A DNA stretch of 64,000 nt from NCBI RefSeq assembly GCF_003286085.1, contig NW_020825288.1, positions 8,618,001 through 8,682,000 on the forward strand, in the 5' to 3' direction. Positions 38,001-50,000 of the stretch are shown piece by piece. The notes below the pieces were generated by a model that was not told where the DNA came from, ran no database searches, and saw nothing but the letters and a program-made list of their open reading frames with translations. The stretch's first letter is position 1, and each line of letters opens with the position of its first letter. The translations under genes and the position numbers were made by a program. Source of the stretch: Drosophila persimilis. Its lineage: Eukaryota > Arthropoda > Insecta > Diptera > Drosophilidae.

Positions 38001-41000
38001 CAGCTGCGTTTCCAGACCAGAAGTTTTTGATACCATCTTTAGCCAAAGACAGCGACAATAGAACTGAGCGGAGGACTGAGAATGGGACAGGGACTGGGAC
38101 AGGCACTGGGACTTTCGCATAAGTTGACAATTTTTTGTCGCTTAAGGTTGGGCTTGGCTTTGCCTTTGCCTTCGGCTTTGACTTGTATGTTTTTCGTGTC
38201 CCTTCCTGCGGCATCTTCAGGATGCTGCTGCCGGCATAAATATATTTATTTTGGGCTGAAAAGTTTTTCCCATTGCCAGGCAGCGGCAGCGGCAGCGGCA
38301 CCCAGCTGCCAGCACCGCTTAGAGGCAGCTCGTCCCGTAATTGATGGTCAGCGTTTAACTTAATTGTATGTGGAGAATCTGAGCAGTACGTGCATGTCAG
38401 TGGCATGGGGCATGGGGCATAGGGCATGCTGATTGTGTCAAGATTTCATTTCAATTTGCGCCGCGATAAGGCTGTGAGACATAAAAGTAAATTGAAACGG
38501 CTGACACTGACGCTGGACGCTGGACGCTGACACTAGAATCAACTGGCCACCTGACCATCGCTGGGTCCTCGTCAGAAGCTCGTCACGCACGTGCAGGTGG
38601 AGCAGTTTCAAAAATTTTTAATTGAATTTGCCACTGTCGTTGTGTGTGTGTGTACTCACTGTGCAGCGGTGGCATGTACTCCATTTCCGAGTCACTGTCC
38701 GCCATGTCCTTCAGTTGTTCATCTCTCGGTGTGCCGGCAGTTGCAGCATTTGGCGTGGCAAAGGAGTTGGTACGCAGGGCCATTTCCATGGCACGCAGGG
38801 CGGGCAGGTTCCTGGGCAATTTGCCATTCTGCAATGGAGCCAAGTGATGGACCATTAAAATTACACATAAATAGATAAGGATAAAAATAAGGACACGTGC
38901 CAAGCCATTCTAATTTAGAGCACTCGCTGCGGGAGACATTTCCTAATTGAAGCATTCAACTTGATTACGACTCCGACTCCGAGAGAATGGGAGAAAGAGA
39001 GAGAGAAAGTGTAGCGTTACGACGATCCTGAGACTAATGCCAAGGACACACCGTGCGACAAGTGTCCGTTCATGAAAAAGGATTACACGTAGTAAAGCTT
39101 CGGAATAGAAACAAATGCCCTAACCTGCTCCTGCAATCCTGTATCCTGTTGTGGAAGCTCTGTCTCTTTTTCCCTTATTTTCTCCCCTTTTTTTTTTTGT
39201 TTTGCTGTAGGTCCAACTAAAAAGCAACGACGTGACGACAACAATAACTACTACTGGGGGAAACAGCAGCCAGAAATCCAATTTCAGCAAGTAGCACGAC
39301 ATAAATTTGTTTTCTCCAACACACACACAAGCACATACACTGGCGTAGATATGGTATGGGGTATGGCCCATGTCCTGCAAATGAATTCTGTTAATGCAGA
39401 CATTACTCGAGCATATTAAAAGTCCGAGTGTCCATTTCGTCCGGAATTTTATAGCACACCAAAGGGGGCGGCAGACACCAGGGCTACAAATAGGCACATT
39501 TGTTCCCCCAGCACCGCAACCAACCCCCATGTGCTCCCCTCCCCGGCATCAGGCAGGCCACGACTGCAGCCAATGGCCAATGTAGTTAGCAGACCAGCCA
39601 TATACGCATATTTGTTTACCTTGCCACGACAATTGCGGTGGCCAGGAGAACACCCAAACACCCGAACCCCAACCCGCAAACGAACCCTAACCGAGAGCCA
39701 GAGCAAGCCTCTGGCGAGCCCCTGTCGTCCGGCCGGACATTTACTTTATTTGATGTGGCGAAATGAAAATTGTGACATAAAAGGGACTAAGAACATAATT
39801 AAGTAGTGTCCGAATGTGCGAATCCAAAGGAATAAAAAGTGAGCAAACAAACAACAGAACAACGAAAAAAAAACAGAGGGCAGAATACGGTAAACTATTT
39901 GTCGGACTATCCGAATGCTGGGGCCACCGAATGACACTTAAAGGATTTGCCCGGACGGGACTCTAAATATGCTCAGCGTTATGGGATGCTGGCCCCCCAA
40001 CCTCCCCTTCCCATTCCCATTCCGGCCATCGACGGGCCCACAGAGCGTACATTATTTGCTGTCCCCCGTTTCCAGGCCACGTGTCGGCCACAAAGGGTCA
40101 TGATTAGTTTGTTCAATAAAGAAGATACACACGCCTGGGAAAAAAAAGAACACACACACACACACCAATGAAGATGAAAAAGAGAGGAGCGGAAAAAAAC
40201 TTAAATATAGAGAGCATTTATGCCCCGCTAAATGGCACTGAAGTTATTTGAAATTTATGAATAGTAATATTTACGATTGAGAAAAGGGGAAAAAGCCCGG
40301 GATAATATTCGAAATTAATGATTTCAAGAGGCGCTGTACCATTGGTGGACCATTGCCAAAAAAACAAGGGCACGAAGACAAATGATCCTACAACATTTAT
40401 AGAGCATCCACTTTCGAATTTATACGCAGACTGTGGCCCCAATTGATTCAGAATATGGATTATGTGGGATTCGTGTTCCAGTTATCCGCCAAATTAAATA
40501 ACCGTCAAACCGTCAAAGGAAATCTGCACAGAAATTATATAACTTCTCTGCTTTCTCTCCCTTCCCCTCCACTCCGCCGTATATTTTGTCCAATTTTCTT
40601 TTTGTTCCTCTTGAAAGACGCATATCTCTCTCTCTCTCTCTCTCTCTCGTTCAGGGCCGGCTTTCTGTGTTTTGCTGTTGTGTCGCTGTTGCTGTCTTGG
40701 TTTTTGCTTTATTTGTTCATTTTTGAGTATTTGATTTCATTTCTTTCATTTTTTTTTTTTTTTTTTTGCATTTGCATCTCTTTGTGTATGGGTGTGTGTG
40801 TGTGCGTGCGTATAGCATAGTGTACAGTTTTTAATAAAACAAATTCAGCGGGCGACGGCCTGCGGCGAACATGGCAGGCAAAATTAAATTATTTCGTTCT
40901 TCTGTCCCGATCCGGAGATGAAAGCAGGAGAAAGCAGGCGGTCTGGCTCTGGCCGGACGCAGAACATTTTATTATTTGTTGTTGCCACTGACAGGAAGAC

Positions 41001-44000
41001 GGGTGGTGGGATGGAGATGGTGATGGGTGTGTGTGTGTGTGTGTGTGTGAGGGGGGAGAACGGGTGCTGGGGGAATTTGACAGGCCTGTCTGCCAAGTCA
41101 AAAGGAACATGACTTGGTCCCCACTCCCCACTCCTATTGCTTGCCCGAAATTGGAGACGTCAAAGTCGGTGTATTGCTTGTAATTTAATGACCAGCAGAC
41201 CCATCAAATATGCAAAGAGAGTGTGGGGCTTACTGTTCATTATAAGAGGCTCCAAGGCCTCCCCTCTTTTCTATCCTTTCACGTGACGTGATCCCTTTGG
41301 CGATGCGTGTCGCTCTCTCTACATGTGCCACACTTCCGTTTCCTGCTGCATTTCTTTTGCATAATGGACGTTGATTGATGACGCGCCTAGCGACAGGTGA
41401 AAGTATATGCTGTAATACATATTTATGAGGCTGGACCGGCGATGGGGGACCGAGGGGCTCGGTCGCATAATTAGTGGCGCGCCGGAGTATGCAATGCAAT
41501 TTATACGACCACAATGCAGCGCCTCATCGCCGGCGGCGGCGGCTGTTTCGAGGGCAATCGGCAATCTAATGTCATGCAATTTGCCTGGCTGCAGTTGCCA
41601 TTCCCTCATGCATCCCTCTGCATCTGCCGTTGCAGTTGCATTTGCCCTTTCCTGGTGCCTTTGCCTTTGCCACTGCTGTTGCTGTTGCTGTTGCAGTGGG
41701 CATTCCTGCCTGCTGCAATGGCTGGGTCGGCCTGCTTTGACAGAGAGATGCGGAGATTGCGGAGATGGGGTGCGGATGGATGTTGGTTTAGGTATGGGTT
41801 CGGGAGTAAGGATGAAGATGAGGATGAAGCCAAACACAAAAGCATGCCAAAGGCATCAATCGGCAAAAGTGCAGTGCAGTAGATAGCATGCAGCTCACAC
41901 ACACACACACATGCTGCTGCTGCGGAAATGGGATGGCAGCCAGTGCCGGAAAGACACGCAACATTGCATATTGAGACCACACGTCGTATGAGCAATGCCA
42001 AATGTTGCCAGCATATAGGAGACGAGGCTCAGGCAGAGCCAGCGAGAGGGCCTAAGATTGCGTCCAAGAGGCAGCAAAACTGGCTGCGACATCGCTCATA
42101 ATTCCAGTTCCAGCTCCCATCTGCCAGCCCATGGACAGCCCGAACAAACAAACAAAAGCCCATCCTTCCCTCCTGAATCCCAGGTCCGGGCTTATGGCCT
42201 GCTGGCTTATTGCAATATCGGAGGCTCGTGGTTTCAGCTGTGTTTTGCTCTGCTGTTTTATATGCTCATAAAACTTTCAAATTCCATTTCTTATATCAGT
42301 TCGGAATGAATTTATTAGCCGCAGCAGGTACGGCACGGCAGAGGAGCCGAGTGCATACATAGTTATGTGCACATTTATCTTCTTATCACTTGCCAGGGCC
42401 AAGAGTGCAGCAGCGCAGTCCCAGGACCGGACCCAGGACCAGGACCAGGCCCAGCAAGCTGCACTCCGAAGCTGTAAATGTTGTGTGTTGGCCGCTTGAG
42501 TGGCCATTGGGGATGCTGGGGATGCATGCACCTGGCTATCGTTTCAGCCAGAGTCTCAGCCACCGAGCAGGTATAAATCAAACTGCTCGGAACCAAAGCA
42601 ATTGGCCAATTATCACGGAAAGTTCTCCATTCTGCCCGGCTTGTCAGGCATTAATTTTCAGCCACAAATATTTGCAGTCCCCCCTGTCGATGGCCAGAGA
42701 CGGCGCTGGGGCCGGGGCCTGGGCCGGTACTTGGGTCGGGGCGGGATGGCGGGCCATTGGAAATGAACCCAGAACGGCTTAAGCGACGACAGCCACTACA
42801 GGCAACAACGGCTGCCATTTAATCGAAGCCAACTAATTGCCCCGTAATTGACAGTTTGACTGTTTGGTAATTTGTTTTTGCATGTTGCGCTGTCAAAAAG
42901 TTGTTCATTTTTTGCCATACCCACCCACCGTTGCCGTTGTTGCCGCTTTTGCCGCTATTTCGCCCTCTCGATCTATGTATTTTTCCGGCTGGGCGAGCGC
43001 CAAAGCGAATGAGTACGAGACTGCGGCTGATGTGCCCGGGAGACGGACTTTGTTTCGCTCAAAAACAGGAGCTTGGCCATCATCTAACTGGCAGGAAGGC
43101 AGCCCAGCCAGGAGTTGGCTTCAGATACTTTGTGGCTCATATTTGGCAATGCTGTCCATTGCCCAGCATGTTTCTGATTAATTAATTAGTGGTTTTCTTT
43201 ATGAACTGAAAATGTATCTGATCTTTAATGCTTAAAGAGAGTGATATCAGAGACACTCACACCATCACAGAGCACTGCTCAATGGAGGCACTCAATTTTG
43301 GCCATGAAACCAAATATTCAGCGCCTAATTTATGTAAAAGGCAAATAAATCAATTAATGTCAAACAACCTGTGAACCAGAGCCCAATGAACGATGGAGAA
43401 AAGATATGCGGACCTGGGCCCCACCCTCCGAGCATCGCTGGAAGGGCGGGCCGAGGGGCTCCCCCTTGCTGGAATAATAATAATTAGAGACCGACTGACA
43501 TTTTTAGGCAGGCAGGCAGGCTGGCAGGCAAATATAATTAATTACGTACCACAGAATACTCGTACAAGCCAACACAATACAAATTTATAGAGCCGTGCCA
43601 CGAGTCGCTCCATTCAGTAGTTTAGCAAAGGAAAACTTTGCCCCTTGTGCTGGCTGCTGGCTGATGGTGTGTCGTTTGGTATTTTCAAATGTTGTGCTAC
43701 ACAAACATACGCCCAAAATAATGAGTTGGAAGGGAGCGGACGGAGATCCAATACCAAGAAACCGGCAACAACAACTCCAATCAATTATACGGCCAATTAA
43801 ATGCCGAAAAAGCAACGGAAATACCCAGAAATATAATGGACTGGAATCCAGACCGGCCCCAGCCCCAGCCTCAGCCTCAGTCCTGCAGAGTCGGCTGGGG
43901 GGGAGGGTGGTGTAGCCCCAAGCGTGACCCACCTCCAGAACCCAGAGACTCGTGGCTGCAATTTATTTTACGTTGTACTGAAGACATTTTTATTTGTTAT

Positions 44001-47000
44001 TGAAAATAAAGATGCTCGTGCACGTTGCCAAAGTTAAACAAAACGAAACAAGCCGGAACACAGCCCCTCAAGGAATGACAACGTAACGAGTCTGCCAGTC
44101 CGGGTTGAGCTTCAATTGGGCAGAGGAAGGAGAGTGGCAACTGTTGGGCAGGGAGTTACCAGGTGAGTGACAGACAGCCGCTTTGTCAAAGCTACCACAA
44201 AACACTAATTTAATGAAGCAATGAAATGACCATCTGCGAGACTCCTGGCGTTTCGGTGAGTTTCTCGTTAGTTACGGCCATCCGAACGACATGCAAATTA
44301 ATTGACCAACAAAATGCAACGAAATGAAACAAACAACTCACATGGTTCGGCCAGTCATTAGGAGCAGCTCAGGATGAAACTTGAGTCTCTTTTTCCCCCA
44401 TCTCTGCCCCCCACCACCCACCACCCACTCTCCATAACGCCACTCGGTGCAACTTTCGAGCTGCTGTGTTGCAGTGGTCCCAGCATACTAATATCCCACT
44501 CATCGGAATCGCTTTCGTTGCAGCTCCTCCTCGATGGCAGCACTGTGGCACAGGTAATGTTTTCCTTGATATTTGCCATTGAATAAATTTCAAAATAAGC
44601 CTTGCAGGAATATTTGGAAAATATTTTACAGTCACAAAAGAGAACCGAAAACAGAAAAGGCGAAAGTCCAAGAACAAAATCTGCAGAATATATATATATC
44701 CAGAGCTATAATCTATAAGGAAAACAAAAAAATACACCCTCTAAACATAAGTTTGACATCATGAATCGACCCTATATTCGTTGTCTGGGTAAGCAAAACA
44801 GGAATATCTCTCAGGAATTCTCTCAGTGCACAGTTCATGCAGACATTGATAGTTATTTCGGACAGTCCACTTCACATATGCAACATTCAAGCTATCCATA
44901 ACAGCACACACAACTTGTGGCAACTCCAAACCCCACCTGACACACGGCAGCTTCTTGTTACGGGCCATTATTGTTTTTCGATGCAATGCAACTAAATTAC
45001 AATTCAAGACGAATGCTTGCCATATGCCAAGTGCCAAGGCTCGAAGCTGCCAAGCTTTTATTTAAACAATGCGAAGGCATTTCAATTACGCCGAAGACAA
45101 GTGGGCCGGCACTAGAGGGACGGCATTTATCATTTATCATTGATCATCTGGCCGAGGTGGTGCCTGGGTCTGGGCCCCAATATGAATCAACGCCTTTTGC
45201 GCAAATTGCTCAGTTAACCAGAATGATTGATTCAATAAACACTAAATCTGTGCGGCAGTGATTTTCTCACTAGATATGCAGATTATGCACACTCGAAATA
45301 TTTAACATAATTCACTCGATGATTCTAAGCAGACCTCTGCACACAAGTTAAATTCTATAAATTCTATAATATAATTGCCGCAATGAAGTATGCAGCAGTG
45401 CTGGGCAGATAAATCGGTTTTATTAATTGATTGAACACTCGAACAGAACAGAGTTAAACCTTTGAGGGCACAATTTTTGGATTACATAGTACACATCTTT
45501 CATTCTTTTGGCTGGATTTTTGCTAACAAAGTTGCCTCCAGAGTGCCTCCTGCTGCTGCTCCTGAATGCCTCTAATTTGACAGCCGTGTGGTGGCCTGGC
45601 CTGGCCCCGGCATTGTTGTTGTTTCGCTTACGTGGTGTCTGTCTATCTTTGCCAGTGACACGGCAGAACACAACAAAACACGACACGAAATGCCACGCCC
45701 CCCTTGGACAGCGGGCCGCACGAGCGATTTCCTTCTGCTCCAGATTTTGGTAAAACATTTTCTTTGTGTCAGTTGAGGTTGGATTTTATTGTGTTACAAC
45801 AGAGTTTGGATCAGAGCCGCTCTTCCCACGCTCCCTATATCTGCTCAATCCTTGCACTTTTTTCCCCACAGCCACAGGCGGCCCTGCCCGGCCCGGCGTC
45901 CCTGTGCGGTATTTGGGGATTTGCCCTGACAGCCAGTTTGAAATTGCAACTGTCAATTGCATTTAATTCGCGCTGTTCCTGGCGGTTTGACCTTAGCAAG
46001 AAACCACACAGGCAACACAACAGCAAAAAAAAATAGAAGAAAAAAGAAAGTGTAGAACAGAGCGGAGACAGAGACTGGGAATAGCAGAACAAGTTAACGC
46101 TAAATTAAATTAGGACTGAAAAGAGTTTAAAAAGGATGGCTGTATGGCCGTGGAAAATTCACGGCATTTATCCAGTGGCCGTAGTATCAAGTGTACGTAC
46201 GCCTCGCGGGCCGCCCATTGAAAGTGAAGCGGCTGACAGCGTTTACACTTTCAAAGGATCTGCCCCCGCCGCCGCCGCCGCCGCCCCGCCCACGTCCACG
46301 TGCACGTCCGTGCCGGTGCCTGTCGAGTGTCGCGCAAAATAAACCGTTGGAATGGAAACGCAAAAAAGAGCTTTTGCACGGCTGCTTTTGAAATTTGGCG
46401 CCCTCGCATACAGAGCCACATCGTCACTGAGAAACAAAGAAGCACTTGACGGGGCTCACACGCAAACACACACACACAGACACACACCACTCGCACACAG
46501 ATACTCGGTATGGCATTGTGGTAAAAGCTTTCAAGTGGCAACAGCAAAGGCAAGAAGAGAGAGGCTGCTGGGGCAGCTGATGCTGCTGCTGGGCTCCTTT
46601 GTATCTGCAGGACGATGATTGAGAGAGCTCAGTGCGTGGCACACTCGCACTTTAGCACACACACACACACACACGGACAGAGATACGGACACGGCCACGG
46701 CCACGGACAGTCGGATGCGGTGAAATTCGAGCCATTCTTCAACAGCAATAACGCCACCTCGCGGCCAGTCCGCAGATTAAATTAACAGCGCTGTGGCTGT
46801 GGCTGTGGCCCCAAGATGCTGTTTGGTGAGATCAGCAGCTATGGATGTTGGGGATTGCCCTTGGGAGCAGTAAAGCATTTACAGGCTAGAGCTCTGTGAA
46901 AGGCGAGAAAGTCACCACAGTAGCGGAGCTGTGTGACTGTTAAGGCCATGAGTGTGCCACAATGGGGGGCAGGCAGCTTTCTGCAGCACTCAGTGAAGCT

Positions 47001-50000
47001 ACCCCCCAAGCACCAAGCAGCAAGCGCAGTTCTGATTTGGATTGCGCTTTTGGCATCGGTTTTTCTGCGTCTTCAAATGCCTTTTGCTTTTGCCTTTTTT
47101 GTCTTTGCCGCTGCCAGGCTGCCATGCTGCTGTCCAATTTACCAGTTTGACTGTCAACGGTTTCCTTCGACTCTTTTCGCCTGTCGCTGGCTGGCCACAA
47201 GGCAGTCCTTTGATATTGCATCCTTTGGTGCGGCTATCAAATTTCTTCTGTTTCTGAAGAAACAGAAACAGCAACGATGTTGCAGCCTTGCTGCCTCCTG
47301 AACAAGGACATGCCCATGCCCGGCTTTCATTTCATCTCGTTTCCCATTTCTTTAAGAAAAATAATGACAGCATCAGCATCGGTTGCAGATACTTTTTACA
47401 GATACTTCCCAATGGCTTCCCAATGAAGTCAACGCATTTTGTATGGACCTCCCCCCGCCCAGAAGAGTCACATCTTTCCGGCCCGCGGAATATGCTGTTC
47501 CCTTTGTGTGTCGTGGCTGCTTTTTGTTGGCGCGTTAACGCGGTATATGAAATATGAATTCACTTACGCTTCACTCCTGGCTCCTGACTCCTGACTACTG
47601 GCTCCTGCCCCACCCCAACCCAGGTCCATTAAGCCACGATTCCCCACACCCAACCGATGGATTCTCTAGGACCTCTGGCCTCTCCCTTTCTTTACTGGCA
47701 ACAGTGTCTCCTTTTTTTTGCCTCCTTTCAACAGACCATCCAAATTGGTGATGTTGTACGGGGGTCGACTCGTTCTCCATTTTGCCTTTTTCTGATTCTG
47801 GGAATGCTTTTTGGCAGCCCCTTGCCCACGATCGGGCACAAAAAAAAAACAAACAAAAAAGTGTCGAATGAGTGCGAAGTGCCCGAACTGTTTTTATCGC
47901 GCAGCCAAATGTACTTTCTGCTGGCAAAAACCAAAAAGGAAGTGGCAAGACACGCCAAAGAGCACCCAGAAGCACCCAGAATCGCGTTATTGGCAAATGA
48001 TGAGAAATTGCAAATCAGAAACTACTTCTGTGTGTGAGAAAAGTAAATATTGGAGATTGAATGAAACCAAAGGCTTTACAGTCGTTGAGAAAACGCTTTT
48101 TGTCGAAATTATATTATTTTCTTGGCTGTGTGATGGAGTATAATGTTGAAAGAGGTTTTGTGCATAGTCAGGTGACTTTGACCATTTTTAAACCCGTTTC
48201 TATATATCTGGAATTAATTTAGACGTCAATGGAGGCTCTCTGAGGTTCTCTAGGTTCTCTGAGACCTCAGTTAGAATAACTATACATTGCGACAATTATT
48301 ATACGCGATACTCAAAATGATTATAGCGGTATATTAGATTTGTGCTGAAAATGGATGTGTGTAACGTCCAGAAGGAATCGTTTCCGACCCCGCAAAGGAC
48401 GAAAATCTGTGGCAACAACATTGCAGATACGAGAATCTATCAAATTTTGTACTTTGCACGATAAAAAAATTACGTTGCCGGCCCGGATGAGTAGATCACT
48501 TCCTCATACTTGTAATTTGCAATACACCCCCAAAAAGTTTAAAAAATCTCTATAATTTTTAAAGTTTTTTTTCCCCAAACTTTTCCTTTTTCTGCTTTGT
48601 TTTTTCAGCCACTTTGACTGCCACAGTTACTTTGTCCCCGTTACTATATCATAAGTAAAGCCTTTCGTTTCCAAGAAGTGGGATTATCAAAGAGATTTTG
48701 ACAGTACACCTCAAAGAGAACCAGCTCAAAGCTTAGGCAGCTTTAAACCCCCATCTACACCACATGAGAAACATTAAAAAAAACATTCGAAAGCATCAAC
48801 AGACAGAGACAGAGAGAGCGACTCGAACTCTAACACCGAAATCCGCTTTGAAATACTCCGTAAGTGCACATGGAATATGAGCAGAACAATTATTAGATGG
48901 CAACCAACTGTTTTTCCAGTATAATGCTTTGGGGCGGGTCAAGTGGGAGAGAGGAGAAGCACCGAAGCCTCAAGTGATTTGAAATGCAGCAGCAGCCAGA
49001 AGCAACAGTCGGGTAAACTTTCCAATGCAGGCCCGGGGGCAGGCATCAAAATCATTGTGGATTTACCCGGACATACACACACACACACACACAAACACAC
49101 AGAGAGACGGAGAAACGGAGAGAAGATAGGACACATAGCTACCACTCATGTGTGGGGGAGTACATTATAACAATGGGCTAGTACAAACATTAAAGAGAGT
49201 ACATAAAATGCTTTCTTTGTGCATGATAGGGCGCTCGGTTTTCCGGAAACACACGGAGGAACAAATGAAAGCGAATGCCGAGGCGAGGCAAAGTATTGTT
49301 AAGGTCTAGAAAGACCGCAACACACGGATACAAACACTCGAAAGTATGCCAAAAACAGAGCATCTTTGGGATGTATTAGATATGGACAGACAGGACGGAC
49401 TGTCGAAAAAAAAAAAGAAGAAATTTATTTCATGAAAGATTTAACATACAAATGTGCAGGATAAAGACGAGTCCTGCCCATGAGAGCGCTTTGCACAACG
49501 AGTTGGGCGAGTCTCTTCTCGTAAATAAAACTACTTAAGCACATGTGAATGAACAGAATTAAGGATGCGAGAGACTGTGATGTGCATTTTGCTTACGTTT
49601 ATTTCAAATGTAAAACATATTTCACTTCAGCAGCAGGAGACTCGCAAAGAGGGACAGAATGGAGGATGGCAGTGGTCTTGTCATCAGAAATATGAAACGA
49701 AAATTGCTGGTAGCAAACTTATGAATTTTTATATTGTAATCTGGCACGGCAGCCCCTCTCCACATAAAGAAAGACATTGAGAGTGACCACTCGGCAGCAG
49801 GAAGCTCTACGCTCTCCCACAAACATGGACAGGAAACGGATGTCGAAGCGTTGACGTCGCGCATTTGTGTGTGTTTGTGTCTGTGCGCAATTGTTGGTGT
49901 TGCAGATTCTTAATCAGAACCAACTTATCTGGTATGCACAAGCAGAGCAGCAGAGCAGCAGAAGGCTATCAAATGAACGAATCGCTGGACACGGCCAAGA

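Larger units (their letters stand above)
32176..38659. other. Region upstream of the Gln-rich exon, intron of the putative secreted-protein gene
   Basis: Probable promoter and 5' UTR territory of the TIA-like gene. Holds a candidate 5' exon ending at 34739 and a CCGCTTGAG triplet at 35169-35197. AT-rich blocks lie at about 34050-34660 and 37220-37800, with an ACG run at 36395. No further coding exon was convincing. Confidence 0.55.
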
